NCBI GenBank assembly: GCA_015231915.1
Contig: JADGAR010000009.1
Coordinates: 1 to 64,000, forward strand
Length of the DNA: 64,000 nucleotides
DNA from: Magnetococcales bacterium
GTDB lineage: Bacteria; Pseudomonadota; Magnetococcia; Magnetococcales; Magnetaquicoccaceae
Direction: 5' to 3'
Positions within the stretch are counted from its first letter, which is position 1, and every line of letters starts with the position of its first letter. The notes under the pieces are model-generated. The model saw only the letters and a program-made list of their open reading frames with translations, made no database searches and was not told the origin of the DNA. Shown in pieces: positions 10,056-18,008 of the stretch. Both the position numbers and the translations under genes were made by a program.

Positions 10056-12053
10056 TCACTCCCCGTCCGCTTCCAAAACGATCATCTCCTTTTTCCCCGC
10101 CCGCCAGTCCCGCCACATCCGTTCGTACAACCGATCCAGATCCCGCGCATAACGGGCCGTATCGAACAACGGACAACAGGAACGATTGACCCACAGTCGC
10201 TCCCGGATCGCGCGCAACCTTTGCGGATGTTGGGCCAACTCCAGGGCAAGCGCGAAATACCCCTCCCCGTCACAAGTCACCAGTTCCGGCAAGCCCACGG
10301 CATGCAGCATGCTGACGCCCAGACGACCGGCCAGGGTCTCTCCTGCCCGGGTGACCATCGGCACCCCGCTCCACAGGGCATCGAGGCCGGTGGTATGGGA
10401 ATGGTACGGAAAGGTATCCAACGCCAGATCCGCCAGGGACAACCGCGCAAGATGCCCTGCGATGGTCGGTTCCACCGCAGCAAACCGGATCCGATCCTCA
10501 CCGATCCCCCGCCGTGACGCCTCCCGCATGAAATTGGCCCTGGCCAGGCCATGCATCTGCCGCAACCACAGAATACTCCCCGGAACCGCATGCAACAACC
10601 GGCACCAGATGTCGAAACTCTCCGGATTGAACTTGAACGGGGTATTGAAACTGCAAAAGACGAACCCCTCCTCAGGCAGGCCCGCCTGCACACGCGCCGG
10701 GGCCTCACCCACCCGCCGCAAGCCGTCCCCCGGCAGCAGGCAGTGCGGCAACAGCGCCAGGGTTTCGCAATAATGACCGGCATGCTCCGGCGGTGTTGCG
10801 ACCGGATCCCCCAGCAGATAATCCACCAGGCCGGGAAGGCCGAAGGTCCCGGCATAACCCAGGCCAACCACCTGCACCGGGGCGGGACGCCGTGCCAGAA
10901 TCCCCGGTCGGGATCCCTTGGTGAAGCCCTGCAGGTCCACCAGGATCCCCACGCCATCCGCCTCGATGCGACCCGCGACCTGGGCATCGTCGAGACCGCA
11001 CACATCCACGAACTGGTCGCATCCGGCCATGATGCGTCGCCGCGTCTCGCTCCCATCGTCCGGGCCGTATGAATAGACCAGGATCTCCAGCCGCCTGCGT
11101 CCATGCCGCTCGAACACCGGCGCCAGCAGATTCCCAACGGGATGATTGCCCATATCTCCGGAGCAATACCCGATGCGGATGCGCTCTCCTGCGGCATGCG
11201 CCCCCCGTGCGCCCGACCCCGCCGGTTTGACGAGCAGTTTGGCGCGACAGTAGGCTTCCGCGCACGCCCTCTGCTCCCTGGCCCCGGCGGGCAACCCCAG
11301 CAGCGTGAACGGCGGAACCACCCGGTGGCCCGCTTCCACCAACCGCATCATCTGCGCGTACCGGCGCGGCAATTCCGCCCAATCGCAAACCTCCATCATC
11401 AAATGGAGCAGGTAAGCGGCGGCCTCCTGAAAATCCGGGGCCAACTCCAGTGCCCGGCGATACCATGCCTGCGCCTCCTCCGCCCGCCCCTGATCCCGAT
11501 AAACGCAGGCCAGGGAGTGGCAGGCAAGCACAAAATCCGGCTGGATGGCCACCGCCTGCTCGAGATGCCAAGCCGCATCCTCCAACTTTTGCAACTCCAA
11601 AAAAACATTGCCAATATTATAATACACTGCAGCAAATCCAGGGACTTGGCTCAACACCTGTCGATAGCACTCCAGGGCATCCTGCAACTGACCGAGATCC
11701 TTGAGGAGCGTCCCCAGATTGTTGCGCGCCTCGCAATAATCCGGCCTGAGCGTCAGGGCATGCCGATAAATGGCGGCGGCCTCGTCCAGCCTGCCCGCCA
11801 CCCGATACAGGTTGCCCAGATTGTTGCATGCCTGTACGCAATCCGGTTGCATGCCGATCACACGCTCGTAGCCCGACGCCGCTTCCGCAAGGCGGCCAAG
11901 CCCCTCCAATACAACACTAAGGTTGTAATGATAAACATAATTATCACGATTGCATGCGATGGCCCGTTCCAGACAGATGCGCGCGGTCTCCAGTTCCCCC
12001 CGTTGCTGTGCCAGAATCCCCCTTTGGCACCAATCATCCCCGCTGTCGGTCAT
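10056..12053 (-). CDS. TPR protein with O-GlcNAc-transferase-like (GT41) catalytic region, unit E
   Basis: Unit E has 665 residues and the shortest TPR array but one (to about 245). GT41 motifs are slightly unusual: GYCSGDMGNHPVGN (about 293), LGYAGTFG in place of LGYPGTLG, FCSFNTPFKFNPESF (about 463, Lys kept) and DTFPYHSHTTG (about 543), where most paralogues have PYNSH. It begins at the ATG at 12053, which has GGGGAGG nine bases upstream; the in-frame ATGs at 12062 and 12071 lie on or above that site. The gene starts inside the last 20 bases of unit F. The substitutions near the sugar-nucleotide site could mean a different donor preference, which is a guess from position only. Confidence 0.83.
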   Translation of the reverse strand: MTDSGDDWCQRGILAQQRGELETARICLERAIACNRDNYVYHYNLSVVLEGLGRLAEAASGYERVIGMQPDCVQACNNLGNLYRVAGRLDEAAAIYRHALTLRPDYCEARNNLGTLLKDLGQLQDALECYRQVLSQVPGFAAVYYNIGNVFLELQKLEDAAWHLEQAVAIQPDFVLACHSLACVYRDQGRAEEAQAWYRRALELAPDFQEAAAYLLHLMMEVCDWAELPRRYAQMMRLVEAGHRVVPPFTLLGLPAGAREQRACAEAYCRAKLLVKPAGSGARGAHAAGERIRIGYCSGDMGNHPVGNLLAPVFERHGRRRLEILVYSYGPDDGSETRRRIMAGCDQFVDVCGLDDAQVAGRIEADGVGILVDLQGFTKGSRPGILARRPAPVQVVGLGYAGTFGLPGLVDYLLGDPVATPPEHAGHYCETLALLPHCLLPGDGLRRVGEAPARVQAGLPEEGFVFCSFNTPFKFNPESFDIWCRLLHAVPGSILWLRQMHGLARANFMREASRRGIGEDRIRFAAVEPTIAGHLARLSLADLALDTFPYHSHTTGLDALWSGVPMVTRAGETLAGRLGVSMLHAVGLPELVTCDGEGYFALALELAQHPQRLRAIRERLWVNRSCCPLFDTARYARDLDRLYERMWRDWRAGKKEMIVLEADGE

Positions 12054-15000
12054 CGGACGCATCCTCCCCATCCTCGTCCAACACGATCATCTCCCTTTTG
12101 CCCGCCCGCCAGTCCCGCCACATCCGCTCGTAAAGCCGCTCCAGATTCCGCGTGAAACGCGTGGTATCGAACAGGGGTGATGTGGAACGACTGTCCAGCA
12201 ATCGTTGCCGGTAATCCCGCAAACGACCGGGATCGCGCGCCAGCGCGATGGCCAGGGCGAGATACGCCTCCCAACTGGTGGTGATCAACTCCGGCAGGCC
12301 GACCGCGCGCAACAATCCCGCCCCCACCCGGGACTGGAAGCCCTCGCCGATCCGGGTGAGCAGCGGCACCCCGCACCACAAGGCATCGCACCCGGTGGAG
12401 TGGGAGTTGTACGGAAAGGTATCCAGCGCCAGATCCGCCAACGAAAGCCTGGCCAAGTGTTCCGCCATGCCGGGCATCCTTGGGGAGAACACCAGCCGGG
12501 ATGGATCAATCCCCCTGCTTTGCGCCTCGTTGCACAAATTGGCCTGGGCCAGCGCATCGTCGCACCGCAGCCACAATACACTCCCGGGAACCGCATGGAA
12601 CAACCGGCACCAGATGTCGAAACTCTCCGGGTTGAATTTGACACTTTGATTGAAGCTGCAAAAGACGAATCCCTCGTCCGGCAGACCGGCCTCCCGCCGC
12701 GTGGGGGGAGGCGCCATGCGCCGCTCCTGGTCGTTGGGCAGATAGCAGTGGGGCAGCAAGGCCAAAGTCTCGCTGAAATGGGCGGCATGCTCCGGCGGGG
12801 TTGCGACGGGGTCCCCGATCAGATAATCGGCCAGACGGTCCACCCCCAAGGTTCCCGGATAGCCGAGCCAGGTCACCTGCAGCGGGGCCGGACGCATCCC
12901 CAGGACCTTGATGCGGTTCCACTTCGTGTAGCCCTGCAAATCCACCAGGATATGCACGCCATCCTCCCGTATGGTCTGGGCCATCCCGGCGTCGGAAAAG
13001 CGTCGCATATCCACGAATCGATCACATTCGCCGCGAATCCGCTCACGCACCTGGCTGCCGTCATCCTCTCCATACGAGTAGACGATCACCTCGAAGCGGT
13101 CGCGATCCTGTCTGGCGAACAGCCCGGCCATCTGATGGGCCACGGGATGATTCCGGAAATCACCGGAAAAATAGCCGATGGAAAGCCTCCCCGGATCGGC
13201 AGCGAAACGACGGGACGGGGACCACTCCCGCACCGAAGGGATCAGATGGCTCCCATAGGCCGTCGCGATCCAGCGCTGTTCTTCGGGGTCAATGGGCAGA
13301 AACTGCGTCAACAACGGCGTGACCCGTCTGTGCCCGGCCTGCAGCAACGCCACCAACCGGCCATGCCATTCTGCCATCGCCGGCCAATCACAGGCCAGCA
13401 TCCCGATGCGCACGATGTAACCGCAGGCCTCCGCGAAATCCGGCCTGACATCCAGCGCCCGTTGGAAAGCTTCCCTGGCGGCATCGTTGCGATTCAGATC
13501 CATCAGCAGCAAACCCAGGGCGAAATGGCTTTCCACCTGCCCCGGATCCGCACGCACCGCCTCACGATAAAAGTGCTCGGCCTCTTCGTTGCGCCGCTGC
13601 TCCCAAAGCATGAGAGCCAGATTGTGACTGGCCCTGGCGTTGTCGGCATCGAGGCGCAACGCGTTGCGGAAGGCCCCTTCCGCTTCCAGATCGCGCTCCT
13701 GCTCTTTCAGGAGATTGCCCAGATTGGTGTATGCCTTGGCCGATCCCGGCTCCAGAAGGATCTCCCGACGAAAGGCGGCCTCGGCCTCTTCGTGCCGACC
13801 CATGCCTTGCAACAACAACCCCATCCTGTGGGCGATCCCGGAGAGGTCCGGCTCAATCGCCAACGCCCGCTGATAGCTTGCCACCGCCTTTTCCGGATTG
13901 TCGAGCTTCTTGTAGACGACGCCGAGATTGCAATGATAGGTGGCAACCCGATCGTTGCTCGCTATCGCCCGTTCCACCAGTTCGACCGCCTCGTGGAGAT
14001 GTCCGGCCTGAAAAACCGCCATGCCGAGCAGGTGCAGCGCGTCGGCATGGCGCGGATCCGCCTCCAGGACACGGCGATACAGCGGTTCTGCCTCCTCCAT
14101 CCGACCCGCCTGGTGCAACGCCAGTGCCTGCTCGAAAAGCCCTGGCACAGGGATGCCCGCATGGGTTTCCCATCCTGCGCCATCCCCCGGCACGATCATC
14201 TCCCTGCGCCCCTCGATGTGATTTTGCCACATGCGCCGATACAACCGTTCCAGATCCCGCGTAAAACCGACGCAATCGAACAGGGGCAGGCACGACCGCC
14301 CGCTTATCAACCGTTCCTTGATGTGACGCAAGCGCTCCGGGTCGCGCGCCAGTTCCAGCGCCTTGACGAAATAATCCTCCTGGTCGCAGGCGATCAGTTC
14401 CGGCAGGCCGGCGGCGTGCAACAGGCTGGCCCCCACCCGTCCGGCAAAGGTTTCCCCGGCTTTGGTGACCATGGGCACGCCGCACGACAAGGCATCGAGT
14501 CCCGTGGCATGGGAGTTGTACGGAAAAGGATCCAGCGCCAGATCCGCCAAAGCCAGTCGCGCCAAATGATCCTCCAGGTCGGGGAGACGACCGGCGAACC
14601 GCAACCGATCCGGATCGACACCCCGGCGTGCCGCCTCGTCACGCAAATGGCGCTCTGCCAGTGGATGAGGCTTGCGCAACCACAACACGCTTCCAGGCAC
14701 CTCCCGCAACAAACGGCACCAGAGATCGAACAGCGCCGGATGGAACTTGACGCTCTGGTTGAAGCTGCAAAAGACGAATCCCTCGGCGGGAAGACCGACC
14801 GCGAGCCGCTCCGGTGGAGTGGAGAGGGGTTGCCGGCGGTCGCCAGGGAGATAACAGTTGGGGAGCAGGGCCAGGGTTTCGTCGAACTCCCACGCCCGCT
14901 CCGGCGGGGTGGCAACCGGATCGCCGATGAGATAATCGGCCAGGCGGGTCGAGCCCAGCGTGCCCGCATACCCCAGCCAACTCACCACCAGCGGCGCGGG

Positions 15001-16314
15001 ACGCAGGGCGGGGATCCGCAATCGGGCACCCTTGGTGAACCCTTGCATCTCCACCAGGATATGCACCCCATCGTCCAGGATCCGCCGGGCCGCCTCCTCG
15101 TTGGACAGGTCGGTCACATCCACGAACCGATCACATCCGGCACGGATCCGTTGCCGCATGGCATGTTCCCTGTCGCCGCCATGGGAATAGACGAACACCT
15201 CGAACCGTTCGCGATCATGCGACTCGAACAACGGCGCCACCAGACGGGCGACGGGATGCCCCCCGAAATCACCAGAGAAATAACCGATCCGCAACCTGCC
15301 GGGATGGGGATCCACCTCACGCCCGGCAGCGAGATTGACGGTCGTCAGGACCTCCCTGGCGACATGGGCACGGGCGCAGGCGAGCTGCTGCCCGGCGGTG
15401 GTCGGCAAGGGCAGCAGGACGAACGTGGCCGCAGCGCTCCCGCCGGATTGCAACCGTTGCAGCAAACGCGCAACGTGCTCGTCCAGATCCCGCCAGTCAC
15501 AAAGGTGCATCGCTTGATGAATCCGATAGCCAAGCATTTCCGGACAATCCGGACGCGCCTCGCACGCCTTGCGGAAATAACCGATCGACTCTTCCATGCG
15601 ACCCAGATCATTGCAGGCATGACCCATGCCACACCAGGCATCGGCATGCCAGGGATCCATCGCCACCACCCGTTCGTAAGCGGCCAGGGCCTCCTCGCAG
15701 CGCCCGACGCCCCGCAACAGGTTGCCAAGGGTGTGATGGGCCACGGTGAACTCCGGCTTGATCTCGAGCGCCCGGCGCACGGAGTCCAAGGCCTCACGAT
15801 AACGACCCCAATCCTGATAAAGAACACTAAGGTTATAATGGGCTTCGGCATGCCCCGGTTGCAAGGCGATGACACGCATCAAAGCGCGGCAGGAGGCTTC
15901 GGGGTCCGTGGGCCGCAGGGCGCATGCCAGTCCGAAATGGGCCTCGACCCGATCGGGATCGAGGGCCAACACCTGCCGGAAAGAGGCAATGGCCTCGTCC
16001 ATCCGGCCCATTTCTTCGAGGATGTTTCCCAGATTGAGCAGATAGAGCGGATCCTCGTGCAAGGCGATCGCCTTGTCGATCCATTCCAGGGCGGCTTCGT
16101 GGCGTCCGCTCTGGTGAGCGAGCACACCAAGCAGATGCATGGCGTCCGCATGGTTGGCATTGCGGGCCAGGATCCGGCGATAGAGCCGCTCCGCATCGGC
16201 CAGCCGGCCCTCCTGGTGATGTCGCAATGCCTGGGGAAAGAGGGTCTCCGGCGTCTCGGCTCCGCGCGGCGGCGTCTTCCGGGCCGGATCGGCGGGTCGC
16301 CGACCGCCGGCCAT
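12034..16314 (-). CDS. Double-unit OGT-like protein: two complete TPR-GT41 modules fused in frame
   Basis: This 1,426-residue protein contains two whole units. Module 1 (about 1-718) has TPRs, GYFSGDFGGHPVAR (about 343), LGYAGTLG, FCSFNQSVKFHPALF (about 513) and DPFPYNSHATG (about 590). Module 2 (about 719-1426) restarts with a TPR of the form FEQALALHQAGRMEEAE and has GYFSGDFRNHPVAH (about 1045), LGYPGTLG, FCSFNQSVKFNPESF (about 1216) and DTFPYNSHSTG (about 1295). The join comes right after a REMIV tail that ends other units, so it looks like two former neighbours merged by loss of a stop. The start ATG directly follows the kinase stop (TGAATG). Both modules keep the catalytic His and Lys landmarks and may both be active. 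Confidence 0.84.
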   Translation of the reverse strand: MAGGRRPADPARKTPPRGAETPETLFPQALRHHQEGRLADAERLYRRILARNANHADAMHLLGVLAHQSGRHEAALEWIDKAIALHEDPLYLLNLGNILEEMGRMDEAIASFRQVLALDPDRVEAHFGLACALRPTDPEASCRALMRVIALQPGHAEAHYNLSVLYQDWGRYREALDSVRRALEIKPEFTVAHHTLGNLLRGVGRCEEALAAYERVVAMDPWHADAWCGMGHACNDLGRMEESIGYFRKACEARPDCPEMLGYRIHQAMHLCDWRDLDEHVARLLQRLQSGGSAAATFVLLPLPTTAGQQLACARAHVAREVLTTVNLAAGREVDPHPGRLRIGYFSGDFGGHPVARLVAPLFESHDRERFEVFVYSHGGDREHAMRQRIRAGCDRFVDVTDLSNEEAARRILDDGVHILVEMQGFTKGARLRIPALRPAPLVVSWLGYAGTLGSTRLADYLIGDPVATPPERAWEFDETLALLPNCYLPGDRRQPLSTPPERLAVGLPAEGFVFCSFNQSVKFHPALFDLWCRLLREVPGSVLWLRKPHPLAERHLRDEAARRGVDPDRLRFAGRLPDLEDHLARLALADLALDPFPYNSHATGLDALSCGVPMVTKAGETFAGRVGASLLHAAGLPELIACDQEDYFVKALELARDPERLRHIKERLISGRSCLPLFDCVGFTRDLERLYRRMWQNHIEGRREMIVPGDGAGWETHAGIPVPGLFEQALALHQAGRMEEAEPLYRRVLEADPRHADALHLLGMAVFQAGHLHEAVELVERAIASNDRVATYHCNLGVVYKKLDNPEKAVASYQRALAIEPDLSGIAHRMGLLLQGMGRHEEAEAAFRREILLEPGSAKAYTNLGNLLKEQERDLEAEGAFRNALRLDADNARASHNLALMLWEQRRNEEAEHFYREAVRADPGQVESHFALGLLLMDLNRNDAAREAFQRALDVRPDFAEACGYIVRIGMLACDWPAMAEWHGRLVALLQAGHRRVTPLLTQFLPIDPEEQRWIATAYGSHLIPSVREWSPSRRFAADPGRLSIGYFSGDFRNHPVAHQMAGLFARQDRDRFEVIVYSYGEDDGSQVRERIRGECDRFVDMRRFSDAGMAQTIREDGVHILVDLQGYTKWNRIKVLGMRPAPLQVTWLGYPGTLGVDRLADYLIGDPVATPPEHAAHFSETLALLPHCYLPNDQERRMAPPPTRREAGLPDEGFVFCSFNQSVKFNPESFDIWCRLFHAVPGSVLWLRCDDALAQANLCNEAQSRGIDPSRLVFSPRMPGMAEHLARLSLADLALDTFPYNSHSTGCDALWCGVPLLTRIGEGFQSRVGAGLLRAVGLPELITTSWEAYLALAIALARDPGRLRDYRQRLLDSRSTSPLFDTTRFTRNLERLYERMWRDWRAGKREMIVLDEDGEDASDDRQRG

Positions 16315-17922
16315 TCAGGGGTCACCAGCCGCCGGGTGGCGCAACAGGGCCTGCCGCCGTTCGATGCGCGCCCGACGCAGCGCACCGGCGCGGGCGGCCA
16401 AGGTCAACAGTTCTTCGGATCGATGGGGCGTGACGAGAACTTCATCCATGCCGGCCTCCAGGCAATGCTCGCGCAACATAGGCGAAATCGGGTTGCCGAG
16501 TCCGATGATCGGCAGATCCGGGTCCGCCTTTTCCCGACCGGCGCGAATCCGACGGGTGGTTTCGATGCCATTCAGTCTGGGCATGAGGAAATCCATGAAC
16601 ACCAGATCGAACCCCTCGCCCAGCAATTTGAGCGCCTCGTCGCCATCGGTTGCCGTGGTGACGGCGTATCCGGCCTCTTGCAGCAACCGTTCGGCTGACA
16701 AACGCAATTCCCGATCCCCCTCCACAAGGAGGATCCGCGCCGGGGGATCCGTTTCCCTGGGCGCGGGGCAAACGCCGGATCCGGCGGCCTGGAGCAAGGG
16801 AATGGTGACGGTGAACCGGCTGCCCCGCCCCTCCCGGCTTTCCAGCGCGATCCCCCCGCCCATGCGCCAGACCAGCAACCGGCAGATGGTCAGACCCAAC
16901 CCGACGCCGCCATAAGGACGGGTCGGGGTGCCGTCCGCCTGGGAGAAGAGTTGAAAGATCAACTCCTGCTTCTCCTCGGGGATGCCGATGCCCGTATCCC
17001 GCACCAGCATGCGCAGGGTGCCCCCTTCGCCCAGCAGGACCCGCAATTCCACCTCGCCGGCAGGGGTGAATTTGACCGCGTTGCCCAGCAGGGTAAACAG
17101 CACCTGCCGCAAACGCAAGGGATCCCCCATCAACCGATCCGGGAGATCCTCGTCCACGCCACAGGCAAACACCAGCCCCTTGGCCCTGGCATCCTCGGCG
17201 ATGGCAGCGCCGACCTGCTCGACCAACAGGCGCGGAGAAAACGATTTGTGCTCCAGGGTGAAGGCATCGGTATCGATTTTGGAGAACACCAGGATGTCAT
17301 TGAGAATATTCAGCAACGCCTCAGAAGATTGCAGCACGATTTCCAGAAACCGCTTCTGTTCCGGGGGCATTTCGCTGGCCAGCAGCAGATCGGTCAAGCC
17401 GATGATGACATGCATGGGCGTGCGGATTTCATGGCTCATGTTGGCCAGGAAGAGGTCCTTGGCCATGGCCGCCACCTCGGCCTTGCGCATGGCCACCTCG
17501 AGGGCCTGGGCCTGGCTGGAGATCATGGCGCGCTGCCGGGCCAGTTCCAGGAACACCTTGATCTTGCTCTTGAGGATGAAGGGAGAGTAAGGTTTGACGA
17601 GATAATCCACGGCACCCAGCCCGTATCCGGCGGCAATGTGGCGCGTGTCGTTGTGGACGGCGGTCAGCATGATGACCGGGGTATGGCAGAGGGTTTCCTG
17701 GACGGCCATCTGGCGCAGCACCTCGAAGCCGTCCATCTCCGGCATGGCGGCGTCGAGCAGCACCACGGCGCACTCATGCCGGGTCATCAGGTAGAGGGCC
17801 TCGGCCCCGCTGAAGGCCGCCAACCGCTCGGCATCCAGATCGGCCAGCTGCTCCATGAGCAACGTGACGTTTGCGGGGGTGTCGTCAACGATCAAAATGA
17901 CAGGTTGCACAACTTGCCTCAC
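16315..17922 (-). CDS. Hybrid histidine kinase: REC - HisKA - HATPase - degenerate REC
   Basis: This soluble two-component protein has 535 residues and no membrane segment. Receiver 1 (1-125) is intact: ILIVDD, phospho-acceptor Asp57, LTAV and Lys110. The HisKA His is at about 164 (FLANMSHEIRTP). The ATPase part has a GNAVKFTP N-box, DTGIGI and GVGLGL. Receiver 2 (about 405-525) keeps the Asp in LVFMDFLMP, but the acidic pair reads VEGD, LTA becomes GLGNP and the KP lysine becomes Thr-Pro, so it is probably impaired. It is the first gene of the OGT operon and abuts the double OGT gene. The start is GTG at 17922, with no clear ribosome site; GTG at 17910, six bases after an AGG, is an alternative. 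Its partner regulator is not visible. Confidence 0.87.
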   Translation of the reverse strand: MRQVVQPVILIVDDTPANVTLLMEQLADLDAERLAAFSGAEALYLMTRHECAVVLLDAAMPEMDGFEVLRQMAVQETLCHTPVIMLTAVHNDTRHIAAGYGLGAVDYLVKPYSPFILKSKIKVFLELARQRAMISSQAQALEVAMRKAEVAAMAKDLFLANMSHEIRTPMHVIIGLTDLLLASEMPPEQKRFLEIVLQSSEALLNILNDILVFSKIDTDAFTLEHKSFSPRLLVEQVGAAIAEDARAKGLVFACGVDEDLPDRLMGDPLRLRQVLFTLLGNAVKFTPAGEVELRVLLGEGGTLRMLVRDTGIGIPEEKQELIFQLFSQADGTPTRPYGGVGLGLTICRLLVWRMGGGIALESREGRGSRFTVTIPLLQAAGSGVCPAPRETDPPARILLVEGDRELRLSAERLLQEAGYAVTTATDGDEALKLLGEGFDLVFMDFLMPRLNGIETTRRIRAGREKADPDLPIIGLGNPISPMLREHCLEAGMDEVLVTPHRSEELLTLAARAGALRRARIERRQALLRHPAAGDP

Positions 17923-17955
17923 AATAGAACGGACCAGCAGGCCAATTTGATTCTA

Positions 17956-17984
17956 ATCAAAAAGAATACCACCTATTCTTGCAA
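17956..17984 (-). promoter_or_regulatory. Candidate promoter of the kinase/OGT operon with an inverted repeat in its spacer
   Basis: Reading the minus strand, TTGCAA (17984-17979) and TTTGAT (17961-17956) are 17 bases apart, each matching the sigma70 hexamer at 4 of 6 bases. A perfect 7-base inverted repeat, AAGAATA and TATTCTT with a 5-base loop (17962-17980), fills the spacer and touches both hexamers, as an operator would. It lies in the 86-base divergent gap, about 35-60 bases upstream of the kinase start. The hexamers are weak, so this is a candidate only. Confidence 0.4.
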
Positions 17985-18008
17985 AAGTCATCCAATTTGT
18001 AAAAAAAA

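Noticed and set aside
12205-16698. Plus-strand open frame of about 1,500 codons opposite the double OGT gene
   Set aside because: It is the reverse-strand shadow of a GC-rich repetitive gene. Its translation is rich in Arg, Gln, His and Pro with no domain, while the minus strand shows clear TPR and GT41 motifs. Similar long shadows at 5620-8037 and 7787-8986 were dropped for the same reason.
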